64,000 bases of DNA, from NCBI GenBank assembly GCA_024349245.1, contig JALDNG010000410.1, positions 124,001 through 188,000 of the forward strand, read 5' to 3'. The position numbers and the translations under genes are program-made. This document shows, piece by piece, positions 1 through 13,236 of this stretch. A model generated the notes under the pieces. The model had not been told where the DNA came from. It ran no database searches and saw only the letters and a program-made list of their open reading frames with translations. Every line of letters starts with the position of its first letter. Position 1 is the first letter of the stretch. Source of the DNA: Neodontobutis hainanensis. Its lineage: Eukaryota > Chordata > Actinopteri > Gobiiformes > Odontobutidae.

Positions 1-33
1 CAGTGAATCTTTGAGAGTCCACATTTAGAAAGT
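1..33 (-). CDS. LRR exon of NLR gene 1, copy 1 (cut by window edge)
   Basis: This is the first 33 bases of an LRR exon; the rest lies before the window. The acceptor AG is at 35-34 and the exon starts at 33. The visible part encodes LSKCGLSKIH, which matches the start of the complete copy at 19,557-19,727. The exon marks the start of tandem unit 1 and should encode a leucine-rich repeat at the C-terminal, ligand-sensing end of an NLRC3-like receptor. Confidence 0.75.
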
Positions 34-2254
34 CTGTAAACACAGTAAAATTAAGTCAAACATTAGAGATGTAAAGGTTCTCAGTCGTCCAGGTCACAGA
101 ACTACATTTATTCACTTTAAATTCAAAGTTTAAAACTATCTCCAGCTGCAACAGATACAAACATATTTGACTGTTTTTCATTATTGTCCCAACCTTTTCT
201 TCTTTGTCAAAGCTCCTTACACTAAACTAAATATTAAAAACACTAAATATCTCACATCTGTTGTGTTATAAGAACTTTAGTTTTAATGTTTAGAGTTACT
301 GGGGGCTCTCTTCAGGTGTTATAAGAATTTTACTTTACAGATTAAATGAGCAGACGATGGAGACTGTATATGATTTGAAAAAAAGACAGGTTTAATCTTT
401 GTAAAGAGAAACAAAACAGACACACATTAACAATGGTACATGGAGGGTTTTACTTAAAGGTGTAAACAACACATGAAGCTTTTATAGGTGTACATTATGC
501 CTGCCTCTCAGCTCCAGGCTCGTGGATGGACGTGTATTGAGCTGACGTGTCAGTCCTAGATGTGTGTCACTAAGTGAACAGGACCGAGTGTCCCTGGACA
601 ATGATTAGATGTAGTGCAAAGTCATGTCTTTGTAAAAAGAGAGGACAGAGAAAGACGTTTGGCTGCGGAACAACTGGACTATTAGAGTTTCTATTCAGGT
701 AAACAGCTCTTTAATTCTTTTTTTGTGTGTGTGATTGTGAAAAAAACTCCCGGAGTAGCGTTCAGGTTGCTTCTACTTAAACTGTTGGGTGATTACATGT
801 TATCTACCTGAGAGTATTTCCTGTAGTTATCATTACTGTAGGAGAACGCTAAACGCTGAGATACCGTCCAGGAGACGAGGACAACGTATGTGTTCTGGTC
901 AAGACCTTACAGGATAAGTGAGTCCTTAACGGGATACCTTTGATATTAATCGGAGTTAAAGACTGTACTCTGGCTGGATTGTAAGCTTGATAGATACCTT
1001 ATGCTCTGTAAGTTTTTATGAAGTTCTTGAAACTGAGTCTTACGTTGATCACGTTCCATTCTATGCCAGATAGGACTAATAACTACGAGGAGTATAAGGT
1101 CTAGATGTAGCTGGTCCAGGAAGGACAAGATCTGAGACAGATGAATAGCACGGATCCTAATACGCCACATTCAGATGTCTGGTCTAACTAGTAATGTTGG
1201 TTAAATGTGGTGCGTTGGACGCACAGGTAAACTCCAGTATGGACTATTATCAAGATTCTTAGCCTAACAACTTTAAAGTCAGATGAGAAGATCCGAAGTC
1301 TATGAGACTAAGTGAAAAAGCAGGCCTTCAGAGAATTGTTGACTGCGTGTGAAGCGGTGAGATACAGAGAAAAAGTGTCTTTAATGAAGTTTATCTGAGC
1401 TTAAGGGTTAGTGAGTAGTAGGGATGAGCGAGTACAGCATTATCTGTATCTGTATCTGTTAACCATATGAATTATCTGTATCTGTATCTGGACTCGGACT
1501 GGGCGTGGCCTAACCCGAAAGTGGGCGGGATTTAACCCGGAAGTGGTCGAGTTGACTTGAAATGAGCGGGGTTTGAACTGGTATGTTATTTTTATTCACA
1601 CAATTAATATGGGTTGATTGTTTTATTTATTGCTGATTAGAAAACTATTTCCAGGACAGCATCAGCCTTGAGCTTCAGATCAATGGTTTTGATCACAATA
1701 ACAAACCAACTATTTACACTTTGAACTATGTATCAACAAGTTTTTGATTTTATTGGAAGAAGTTGATTCAGTCTGAATAATGAGACAGAATTTGTTTAAT
1801 GTCTAATAATATAAAGCAGAACAAAGGTTTAATGGTTTTGTAGAAAAAGTTTGAAGACTAAGTTGAAAGAGGTGATTTTAACAAACACCAGAAAGAAAAA
1901 TAGCTTATGGAAGATATTTTTCTAGGCTTCCGGTGTAAAAGTAAAAAAAAAAAAAAGGAGAAGCCGGTTTGAGAAAGAGAAAAGCAGAGAAGAGATTTTG
2001 AAAGAAGTGCACACATGGAGTTGAAAAGACTAATCATTTGTATTTTTTATAAATGTATCCTGTGAGGTTTTAGGACATGGCCTCCCCGCTCGACACCAGT
2101 GCTCCCCAAACTTCCTCTTTTTGAATTTTGATCAAGTTTATAAATAGTCTGTTAAAGAACAGATATTGTATTACGTTTGTGGGACACGTCAGAGATGAGA
2201 ACAAGATTTTAAAAAGTTAAAAGATCCAAAACAAAAGTACTGATCGATATTTTT

Positions 2255-2516
2255 TTTGTGAATATGTTTTGTATTTATATGTATTTTTTCAACTGTCCTG
2301 GACACATTCTTGCACGGCCTGTCTGTCCTGGGAGTGGATCCCTCCTTCTGTGGTTCTCCCTGAGGTTTCTCTTTTTTCCCGGCTGGGTTTTTTTGGAGTT
2401 TTTCCTCCCCCTGATGGAGGGTTTAAGAACAGGGGATGTTGTCTAGTGCAGTCTGTTAAGCCCTTTGAGGCGGCTGTTGTTGTGATATTGGGCTATACAA
2501 AAATAAATGTCTTGTC
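2255..2516 (+). mobile_element. Retroelement 3'-tail insertion (fish LINE/SINE-like)
   Basis: About 262 bp are present only in unit 1 and absent from the matching place in units 2-4 (for example near 8965). The insert resembles the 3' tails of fish non-LTR retroelements: a C/T-rich block, then TGTGATATTGGGCTATACAA followed by AAATAAA. A possible 6-bp target duplication TATTTT lies at 2249-2254 and 2517-2522. The family is not certain. It is younger than the duplication of the unit. Confidence 0.65.
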
Positions 2517-5500
2517 TATTTTGCAAAACAAATGTATGTATCTATGAGTACGAGAACTAATAGAGGTCCTTAATATCAGTGTGGTTCAAACACACGGTAA
2601 AACGTTTAAAAAAATGTTCACTTTGTAATCAGAAGAATTTAAAAATGTGTCTTAAAGTCAAATTGTGCAGAGCAGGTTTATAAAGATAATACAAAATGAT
2701 AGATATTTGGGCCATTAGCTCACATATAAAAGAAAATAATGTTACCAGAAAAAACAAAATGAACAATTATGTATTTCTCTGGTTTGGTTCTGACAAAGTG
2801 TTGAGAAAGTGGATTTTTTGAAAACAATCCCTGTTTGGATTCACAAAGGAATGTTTCAACACAAGATAACAGTGTATGAGAGTCAAGGAAACAAGGGCTT
2901 CACAGCACCTCCCTTTTTGCTCACGCCTGGACCAAGAAATGTTCTGGTTTTGTTGGTTTTTTGAGCTGGAGTTTAGCTCCACAGAAAGTGTGGGAGCCTT
3001 TACAGTTAACAAACGTTTTCATGTTGAAAAATGCTGAAGTAGAAATGTCAGTGACAGAAACAGATTTGCACTGATGTGTTAAATAAATTTTATGAGACTT
3101 AATTAGAAACTGTTTGACCTTCTGACAGGTCTGTGGACACAAATATAGTCTACACTTGGATTTGCTTCATTTGAATTTTTTTGGTACGACCATATTGTTT
3201 TTTAAGATTAAGTAAACTAAACAACAAAATGAATGGCCTTAAATATTGTCTGAGTAATTAGAAAAACTGAACTGAACACGAAAATAGATGCTAACAAGCG
3301 TCATCTTTACAATAAAGTTTTAAACTGCAATGTAAATGTGTAATCTGGAAATTGAAAATGTATCTATTTGTAAAAACACAGAGTTAGAACAATCTTGAAG
3401 GATTGGAAGTGGGTTATGTGAAGATTTGAGATAAAGTTAAAGTGTTAAACTGTAAAAATGGTTAAGTTAAGAGCATGTGCCGAGCTGCTCACTGGGTTTT
3501 AATCACTGCTTGAAGTGATTTTTAAAAGTTTAGATTTGTTTTTTTGATCTGATTTGAATGTTGGAATGTTTTAGATTATTGATGATTGTAAGAACTAGAG
3601 ACTAACACAGTAGTCTGTCCTTTTGAACAGGATTGAATCATTTTGGTTAAACTTTAAGTCAAATCTTTGGAACGTAAAGATAAAACATTTAAAAGGTTTA
3701 ATCTTAGCATTGTTTTAAATGAACATCACTGACTATAACTGAGTGCAATGTTGGTGAATCTGAATAAATAAAGAGAGAAGTTGATTTGATTTCACACTTA
3801 ATGGGTTAAGTTTCTGTGTAACATTGAGTGAAGGGAATCTTTCTATAGGTAGAATATGAAACTAGGAATGGATCAATGTTTGAAATATGCTGTGGTTAAA
3901 ATTAATTTGGAAAAGATGCAAAATAAATTTTTTTTATTGTATTTATTGAACACCTGGTGTTAAAACTGAGTTTTACAGAAACTGTCTGGAACAAATCTAG
4001 ACTGAACAAAACCCTGAAGAAATAGTTTATTATAAAAGTAAATACAGATAAATTTACACAGAGCTTTGTTGAGTTTATGAGCAGTCTTTCCTTTTAAACA
4101 ACAGTCACATGGTTTTGGTGTTTTGGAGGAAAACAATGTGAACAGAGGCTTTGTGGTGTGTTCAAGGACCTGGGAGACGCTGCCCTGTTACAAGGTTAAC
4201 CCCAGAGGGAGGGGTCTGACCCAAGAGTTTTAAAAGGAATTTATTTCTAAAGAAATTCATTTGAAGTGATTGAAGAATATTCTGAGGATTTTCTAATTAG
4301 ATTGTGAATTTAAAGTCTTTGGCTAAAGGTTTTTGACGATAGATCATGAGAAACTAGTTCTGATCTATTTTAAAATGATTTATGTTTACATCAGCTGAAT
4401 AAAATTTTATTATGATTGTGGATGATCCCACTTACAGTTACAGGTAAAGACCTACAACTAATGGAAACTAAAATTAAAACTGAACTGAACTAAACTATGT
4501 GGTTTAAATAAAACAGACACAACAGTGATGCTATTTGGAAAACATGAAGAAGACGAAGAATTAGAAATGATAAGTTATGAACTAACATTTTAAAATGATC
4601 AATGGCACTGGCCTTTCATTTTTTATTTTATGTTTATTTTTTATTTTATGTTTATTTTTTTATTTTTGTTTTATGTTTATTTTTTTATTTTTTGTTTTTT
4701 TAGCCATGGTTCCCCAAGTCTCAAAAAGAGAGGGAGAAGAAGATTTAAAGTAAGTGTATTAAAGTGAAGGTGATGTGTGGTGAACCTAATGTTAGCATGA
4801 GGCTATAACAACAGGGTTTAATGCAGTAAAAGAGGAGTTTAAATCAAAAATAAAGAAAGAAAGAAGGGTGACAGGACCGTTCTGGAGAAGCACTGTTTGG
4901 TCTGATTGAGTCAAACCTTTCAGATTAAAGTCGATTTCCAGCAGAACATATCTGTGGAAACAGGCTTTATCTGTGTTTCATTTTATGGTTTCATCATTTT
5001 AAGAATTTTTATGGCTTCGTTTTGACGAAAGCCTGGAGGCACTTTCTATGGGTCTAATAATGTCAGAGAACGTTCTGACATTAGAAGGTTTTTAAATGTG
5101 TTTGGATGAATGCTCCATGAGCAGGAGCCAAAGTGAGGCTTATTACTGTCCTCTCTTTTCACTCATTTCACATTTATGCTTCATTCATTTCAGCAACATT
5201 GTGCATTTTACAAAGACACTGACAAAAGAAAAAAGAAAACAGAACAAGTGACACAGACAGTGGTCCTCTGTGAGGTTGGGGTGTGTGTGTTTAAGCCCGT
5301 CCTGTGGACGACTGTGGCTGAGACACGAGACGAGCAGAGCTACAGAAATAAATCAAGTTTAAAAGATTGAAAGAACAAAAACAGTGGCACATAAACCATC
5401 TGGAAATGATTGACACCAAACTCAGTGACCCACATAATCCCTGCAGCTGTTCAGTCACAAAACTATGACACATCCCATAATGTGCAGTGCTTCAGACAGT

Positions 5501-6588
5501 GTGTTGTTTTTCTGCAGTTGTGCTGATGTTTAAAGTGACATTAGAACCAGTCTGTAACATCTGTCCTTGTTCCTGAGCCTCACACGCTGCTCATCTTCAG
5601 ATAAATACATTTAAAGTGTGTTGTCTGACAGACTGGACTTTGAAAGCTTATGGCCTTATGTCGGTCGATAAATGTAGCACCAACTATCCTCTTGTGTCTA
5701 AACTAGTTTGACCTCTGTTTCAGTGATTTACATGAGTTTACAGCAGAAACAGGGCCAACTATTTATCTGTAAAGTTCCACTGCAAAAGAAAAGGCTCTAA
5801 AGATGTGTTTTTATTGTAAATGTTGAGACTGGCTCCAGTTACAGGCTCAGATCGACTGAAGTGATGCAGCATCACAAAAGATGTTTTTGATGCAGAAATG
5901 GTGCTTTCACAGTTTAACCCTGGGACTGTCTCACTGACCATGTTTTTGGGAGTTCCTGTTTCACAAAAAAAGAGAAATAAACTGTGGAGGAGAGTATTTA
6001 AATGAGACACAGCTCGATTTAAGAAGGTTTGAGACTCGGAACAAAATGACACTTGAAGTGAACTTTGTAAAAGAAGCAGAAAAAAGAGAAAACTCACACA
6101 TCCCCTGCACGATTATCTCTACATTTGTGGAGTTATCAGTTTTATACTTTCATTTCCTCGTGTGTTGTTCTAATGCTTTCATAAAATCCTCAAAGCTCTG
6201 ACGTGTCTCAGGACGAGACACAGCTCAGTTTTTCAGGAAAATACCACAGTTTGTAAAAGTCCAAAGTCTGCCTCCATCAAACACTTTCTACTTTTACGTT
6301 TGTCCAAGACACATTTTCTTTTACATTCAGATGTAAATGAAAATATGACTTTTTAAAGTGATCTGGTTCAAAGAGAAGCTCTGGACTTTTATGGATCAAA
6401 AAAAGAGGAGAAAGTACAACACAGTATTTCTGAGCTCGGTGGATTGGAAAAGACTGACACTGATTTACTGAAGACTTTTCATTTGTTCTTTGGCCAAGCA
6501 TCCTCTCATAAACATGATACAGTGTGACTTTATGAGCTGTTTGTTCAAAGCCAAGAGTCAGAAAAGAAGAGAAGGACCAGTGACTGAC

Positions 6589-6759
6589 CTCAGAGTCTCC
6601 AGTCGACAGTTTGGACTCAATAGTCCTTCACACAACTCCGTCATTCCTGACTTTATTTGTTTGTTCTCATCCAGATCCAGTTCTCTCAGAGAGGGACTGG
6701 ACTTCAGAACCGACGACAGAACTTCACAGTCAATCTTTAAGAGTCCACAACCAATAAGT
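6589..6759 (-). CDS. LRR exon of NLR gene 1, copy 2
   Basis: This 171-bp exon has acceptor CAG at 6762-6760 and donor GTCAGT at 6588-6583. It opens with one base of a split codon and closes with two, so any number of copies can be spliced together in frame. It encodes one ribonuclease-inhibitor-type LRR module: IGCGLLKIDCEVL, then LKSSPSLRELDLDEN, ending NCRLETLR. The reading frame is open. Compared with other copies it has private changes (IG, LL, V). In the mature protein it would extend the C-terminal horseshoe that follows the NACHT region. Confidence 0.85.
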
Positions 6760-9700
6760 CTGTAAACACAGTAAGATTAAGTCAAACATTAGAGATGTAA
6801 AGGTTCTCAGTCGTCCAGGTCACAGAACATTTATTCACTTTAAATTCAAAGTTTAAAACTATCTCCAGCTGCAACAGATACAAATATATTTGACTGTTTT
6901 TCATTATTGTCCCAACCTTTTCTTCTTTGTCAAAGCTCCTTACACTAAACTAAATATTAAAAACACTAAATATCTCACATCTGTTGTGTTATAAGAATTG
7001 TAGTTTTAATGTTTAGAGTTACTGGGGGCTCTCTTCAGGTGTTATAAGAATTATACTTTACAGATTAAATGAGCAGACGATGGAGACTGTATATGATTTG
7101 AAAAAAAGACAGGTTTAATCTTTGTAAAGAGAAACAAAACAGACACACATTAACAATGGTACATGGAGGGTTTTACTTAAAGGTGTAAACAACACATGAA
7201 GCTTTTATAGGTGTACATTATGCCTGCCTCTCAGCTCCAGGCTCGTGGATGGACGTGTATTGAGCTGACGTGTCAGTCCTAGATGTGTGTCACTAAGTGA
7301 ACAGGACCGAGTGTCCCTGGACAATGATTAGATGTAGTGCAAAGTCATGTCTTTGTAAAAAGAGAGGACAGAGAAAGACGTCTGGCTGCGGAACAACTGG
7401 ACTATTAGAGTTTCTATTCAGGTAAACAGCTCTTTAATTCTTTTTTTGTGTGTGTGATTGTGAAAAAAAAAAACTCCCGGGAGTAGCGTTCAGGTTGCTT
7501 CTACTTAAACTGTTGGGTGATTACATGTTATCTACCTGAGAGTATTTCCATGTAGTTATCATTACTGTAGGAGAACGCTAAACGCTGAGATACCGTCCAG
7601 GAGACGAGGACAACGTATGTGTTCTGGTCAAGACCTTACAGGATAAGTGAGTCCTTAACGGGATACCTTTGATATTAATCGGAGTTAAAGACTGTACTCT
7701 GGCTGGATTGTAAGCTTGATAGATACCTTATGCTCTGTAAGTTTTTATGAAGTTCTTGAAACTGAGTCTTACGTTGATCACGTTCCATTCTATGCCAGAT
7801 AGGATTAATAACTACGAGGAGTATAAGGTCTAGATGTAGCTGGTCCAGGAAGGACAAGATTTGAGACAGATGAATAGCACGGATCCTAATACGCCACATT
7901 CAGATGTCTGGCCTAACTAGTAATGTTGGTTAAATGTGGTGCGTTGGACGCACAGGTAAACTCCAGTATGGACTATTATCAAGATTCTTAGCCTAACAAC
8001 TTTAAAGTCAAATGAATAGATCTGAAGTCTATGAGACTAAGTGAAAAAGCAGGCCTGCAGAGAATTGTTGACTGCGTGTGAAGCGGTGAGATACAGAGAA
8101 AAAGTGTCTTTAATGAAGTTTATCTGAGCTTAAGGGTTAGTGAGTAGTAGGGATGAGCGAGTACAGCATTATCTGTATTTGTATCTGTTAACCATATGAA
8201 TTATCTGTATCTGTATCTGTACTCGGACTGGGCGTGGCCTAACCCGAAAGTGGGCGGGATTTAACCCGGAAGTGGTCGAGTTGACTTGAAGTGGGCGGGG
8301 TTTGAACTGGTATAATATTTTTATTCACGCAATTAATATGGGTTGATTGTTATATTTATTGCTGATTAGAAAACTATTTCCATGACAGCATCAGCCTTGA
8401 GCTTCAGATCAATGGTTTTGATCACAATAACAAACCAACTATTTACACTTTGAACTATGTATCAACAAGTTTTTGATTTTATTGGAAGAAGTTGATTCAG
8501 TCTGAATAATGAGATCGAATTTGTTTAATGTCTAATAATGTAAACCAGAACAAAGGTTTAATGGTTTTGTAGAAAAAGTTTGAAGGCTGAGTTGAAAGAG
8601 GTGATTTTAACAAACACGAGAAAGAAAAATAGCTTATGGAAGATATTTTTCTAGGCTTCCGTGTAACAGTAAAAAAAGGAGAAGCCGGTTTGAGAAAGAG
8701 AAAAGCAGAGAAGAGATTTTGAAAGAAGTGCACACATGGAGTTGAAAAGACTAATCATTTGTATTTTTATAAATGTATCCTGTGAGATTTTAGGACATGG
8801 CCTCCCGCTCGACACCAGTGCTCCCCAAACTTCCTCTTTTGAATTTTGATCAAGTTTATAAATAGTCTGTTAAAGAACAGATATTGTATTACGTTTGTGG
8901 GACACGTCAGAGATGAAAAAGATTTTAAAAAGTTAAAAGATCCAAAATAAAAGTATTGATTGGTATTTTGCAAAACAATTGTATGTATCTATGAGTACGA
9001 GAACTAATAGAGGTCCTTAATATCAGTGTGGTTCAAACACACGGTAAAACGTTTATAAAAATGTTCACTTTGTAATCAGAAGAATTTAAAAATGTGTCTT
9101 AAAGTCAAATTGTGCAGAGCAGGTTTATAAAGATAATACAAAATGATAGATATTTGGGCCATTAGCTCACATATAAAAGAAAATAATGTTACCAGAAGAA
9201 ACTAAATGAACAATTATGTATTTCTCTGGTTTGGTTCTGACAAAGTGTTGAGAAAGTGGATTTTGAAAACAATCCCTGTTTGGATTCACAAAGGAATGTT
9301 TCAACACAAGATAACAGTCTATGAGAGTCAAGGAAACAAGGGCTTCACAGCACCGCCCTTTTTGCTCACGCCCGGACCAAGAAATGTTCTGGTTTTGTTT
9401 GGTTTTTGAGCTGGAGTTGAGCTCCACAGAAAGTGTGGAGCCTTTACAGTTAACAAACGTTTTCATGTTGAAAAATGCTGAAGTAGAAATGTCAGTGACA
9501 GAAACAGATTTTCACTGATGTGTTAAAAAAGTTTATGAGACTTAATTAGAAACTGTTTGACCTTCTGACAGGTCTGTGGAGACAAATATAGTCTACACTT
9601 GGATTTGCTTCATTTGAATTTTTTGATGCGACCATATTGTTTTTAAGATTAAGTAAACTAAACAACAAAATGAATGGCCTTAAATATTGTCTGAGTAATT

Positions 9701-12700
9701 AGAAAAACTGAAATGAACACGAAAATAGATGCTAACAAGCGTCATCTTTACAATAAAGTTTTAAACTGCAATGTAAATTTGTAATCTGGAAATTGAAAAT
9801 GTATCTATTTGTAAAAACATAGAGTTAGAACAATCTTGAAGGATTGGAAGTGGGTTATGTGAAGATTTGAGATAAAGTTAAAGTGTTAAACTGTAAAAAT
9901 GGTTAAGTTAAGAGCATGTGCCGAGCTGCTCACTGGGTTTTAATCACTGCTTGAAGTGATTTTTAAAAGTTTAGATTTGTTTTTGATCTGATTTGAATGT
10001 TGGAATGTTTTAGATTATTGATGATTGTAAGAACTAGAGACTAACACAGTAGTCTGTCCTTTTGAACAGGATTGAATCATTTTGGTTGAACTTTAAGTCA
10101 AATCTTTGGAACGTAAAGATAAAACATTTAAAAGGTTTAATATTAGCATTGTTTTAAATGAACATCACTGACTATAACTGAGTGCAATGTTGGTGAATCT
10201 GAATAAATAAAGAGAGAAGTTGATTTGATTTCACACTTAATGGGTTAAGTTTCTGTGTAACATTGAGTGAAGGGAATCTTTCTATAGGTAGAATATGAAA
10301 CTAGGAATGGATCAATGTTTGAAATATGCTGTGGTTAAAATTAATTTGGAAAAGATGCAAAATAAATTTTTTTATTGTATTTATTGAACACCTGGTGTTA
10401 AAACTGAGTTTTACAGAAACTGTCTGGAACAAATCTAGACTGAACAAAACCCTGAAGAAATAGTTTATTATAAAAGTAAATACAGATAAATTTACACAGA
10501 GCTTTGTTGATTTTATGAGCAGTCTTTCCTTTTAAACAACAGTCACATGGTTTTGGTGTTTTGGAGGAAAACAATGTGAACAGAGGCTTTGTGGTGTGTT
10601 CAAGGACCTGGGAGACGCTTTGTGGTGTGTTCAAGGACCTGGGAGACGCTGCCCTGTTACAAGGTTAACCCCAGAGGGAAAGGTCTGACCCAAGAGTTTT
10701 AAAAGGAATTTATTTCTAAAGAAATTCATTTGAAGTGATTGAAGAATATTCTGAGGATTTTCTAATTAGATTGTGAATTTAAAGTCTTTGGCTAAAGGTT
10801 TTTGACGATAGATCATGAGAAACTAGTTCTGATCTATTTTAAAATGATTTATGTTTACATCAGCTGAATAAAATTTTATTATGATTGTGGATGATCCCAC
10901 TTACAGTTACAGGTAAAGACCTACAACTAATGGAAACTAAAATTAAAACTGAACTGAACTAAACTATGTGGTTTAAATAAAACAGACACAACAGTGATGC
11001 TATTTGGAAAACATGAAGAAGACGAAGAATTAGAAATGATAAGTTATGAACTAACATTTTAAAATGATCAATGGCACTGGCCTTTCATTTTTTATTTTAT
11101 GTTTATTTTTTTATTTTATGTTTATTTTTTTATTTTTTGTTTTATGTTTATTTTTTTATTTTTTGTTTTTGTTTTTAGCCATGGTTCCCCAAGTCTCAAA
11201 AAAGAGAGGGAGAAGAAGATTTAAAGTAAGTGTATTAAAGTGAAGGTGATGTGTGGTGAACCTAATGGTTAGCATGAGGCTATAACAACAGGGTTTAATG
11301 CAGTAAAAGAGGAGTTTAAATCAAAAATAAAGAAAGAAAGAAGGGTGACAGGACCGTTCTGGAGAAGCACTGTTTGGTCTGATTGAGTCAAACCTTTCAG
11401 ATTAAAGTCGATTTCCATCAGAACATATCTGTGGAAACAGGCTTTATCTGTGTTTCATTTTTATGGTTTCATCATTTTAAGAATTTTTATGGCTTCGTTT
11501 GTGAAAGCCTGGAGGCACTTTCTATGGGTCTAATAATGTCAGAGAACGTTCTGACATTAGAAGGATTTTTAAATGTGTTTGGATGAATGCTCCATGAGCA
11601 GGAGCCAAAGTGAGGCTTATTACTGTCCTCTCTTTTCACTCATTTCACATTTATGCTTCATTCATTTCAGCAACATTGTGCATTTTACAAAGACACTGAC
11701 AAAAACAAAAGAAAACAGAACAAGTGACACAGACAGTGGTCCTCTGTGAGGTTGGGGTGTGTGTGTTTAAGCCCGTCCTGTGGACGACTGTGGCTGAGAC
11801 ACGAGGACGAGAGCAGAGCTACAGAAATAAATCAAGTTTAAAAGATTGAAAGAACAAAAACAGTGGCACATAAACCATCTGGAAATGATTGACACCAAAC
11901 TCAGTGACCCACATAATCCCTGCAGCTGTTCAGTCACAAAACTATGACACATCCCATAATGTGCAGTGCTTCAGACAGTGTGTTGTTTTTCTGCAGTTGT
12001 GCTGATGTTTAAAGTGACATTAGAACCAGTCTGTAACATCTGTCCTTGTTCCTGAGCCTCACACGCTGCTCATCTTCAGATAAATACATTTAAAGTGTGT
12101 TGTCTGACAGACTGGACTTTGAAAGCTTATGGCCTTATGTCGGTCGATAAATGTAGCACCAACTATCCTCTTGTGTCTAAACTAGTTTGACCTCTGTTTC
12201 AGTGATTTACATGAGTTTACAGCAGAAACAGGGCCAACTATTTATCTGTAAAGTTCCACTGCAAAAGAAAAGGCTCTAAAGATGTGTTTTTATTGTAAAT
12301 GTTGAGACTGGCTCCAGTTACAGGCTCAGATCGACTGAAGTGATGCAGCATCACAAAAGATGTTTTTGATGCAGAAATGGTGCTTTCACAGTTTAACCCT
12401 GGGACTGTCTCACTGACCATGTTTTTGGGAGTTCCTGTTTCACAAAAAAGAAATAAACTGTGGAGGAGAGTATTTAAATGAGACACAGCTCGATTTAAGA
12501 AGGTTTGAGACTCGGAACAAAATGACACTTGAAGTGAACTTTGTAAAAGAAGCAGAAAAAAGAGAAAACTCACACATCCCCTGCACGATTATCTCTACAT
12601 TTGTGGAGTTATCAGTTTTATACTTTCATTTCCTCGTGTGTTGTTCTAATGCTTTCATAAAATCCTCAAAGCTCTGACGTGTCTCAGGGCGAGACACAGC

Positions 12701-13203
12701 TCAGTTTTTCAGGAAAATACCACAGTTTGTAAAAGTCCAAAGTCTGCCTCCATCAAACACTTTCTACTTTTACGTTTGTCCAAGACACATTTTCTTTTAC
12801 ATTCAGATGTAAATGAAAATATGACTTTAAAGTGATCTGGTTCAAAGAGAAGCTCTGGACTTTTATGGATCAAAAAAGAGGAGAAAGTACAACACAGTAT
12901 TTCTGAGCTCGGTGGATTGGAAAAAGACTGACACTGATTTACTGAAGACTTTTCATTTGTTCTTTGGCCAAGCATCCCTCTCATAAACATGATACAGTGT
13001 GACTTTATGAGCTGTTTGTTCAAAGCCAAGAGTCAGAGAAAAGAAGAGAAGGACCAGTGACTGACCTCAGAGTCTCCAGTCGACAGTTTGGACTCAATAG
13101 TCCTTCACACAACTCCGTCATTCCTGACTTTATTTGTTTGTTCTCATCCAGATCCAGTTCTCTCAGAGAGGGACTGGACTTCAGAGCCGACGACAGAACT
13201 TCA
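6727..13203. repeat. Tandem unit 2 of the LRR-exon array
   Basis: This 6,477-bp unit has the same content and order as unit 1 but lacks the 262-bp insertion. It has its own 31-bp local duplication at 10586-10647, which is shared with unit 3. It shares several group-specific variants with unit 3 (for example TATAATATTTTT near 8310 and CAAATGAATAGATC near 8009), whereas units 1 and 4 share the alternatives. Nothing other than the LRR exon near its end can be assigned as coding. Confidence 0.9.
10586..10647. repeat. 31-bp direct duplication within unit 2
   Basis: Two adjacent copies of a 31-bp block start GCTTTGTGGTGTGTTCAAGG. Unit 1 has a single copy and unit 3 has the same duplication with a 3-bp loss in its second copy (17094-17152). 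It serves as a marker that units 2 and 3 share a recent ancestor. Confidence 0.9.
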
Positions 13204-13236
13204 CAGTCAATCTTTGAGAGTCCACAATCAGAAAGT
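13066..13236 (-). CDS. LRR exon of NLR gene 1, copy 3
   Basis: This 171-bp exon has acceptor CAG at 13239-13237 and donor GTCAGT at 13065-13060. It is open throughout in the phase used by the other copies and encodes LSDCGLSKIDCEVLSS, LKSSPSLRELDLDENKQIKS and a closing CRLETLR. Length and leucine pattern fit the LRR modules of fish NLRC3-like receptors. It differs from copy 2 at a few codons near the start, while the second half is identical in protein. Confidence 0.87.

Larger units (their letters stand above)
1..6726. repeat. Tandem unit 1 of the LRR-exon array
   Basis: This is the first of four head-to-tail units; the equivalent start points are 1, 6727, 13204, 19695 and 24557. The unit is nearly identical to the next two apart from scattered substitutions, homopolymer changes and a private insertion at 2255-2516. 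Apart from LRR exon sequence at its ends it is AT-rich, intron-like DNA. It contains a low-complexity T/A stretch at about 4616-4702 and a repeat-like patch at about 1437-1560 with TATCTG runs followed by GTGGGCGGG-type motifs. I see no other exon in it. Short open frames recur in every copy but have no recognisable domain. Confidence 0.9.

Noticed and set aside
2258..2547. Open frames at 2258-2446 and 2269-2547
   Set aside because: They read through a retroelement 3' tail, which is non-coding, and are absent from the other units.
5759..6097. Recurring 111-117-codon minus-strand frames with a hydrophobic start (also 12,238, 18,730, 23,656 and 55,838)
   Set aside because: They lie in the intron of the tandem unit. 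The N-terminal part changes frame between copies and no domain is recognisable. Openness follows from recent duplication.
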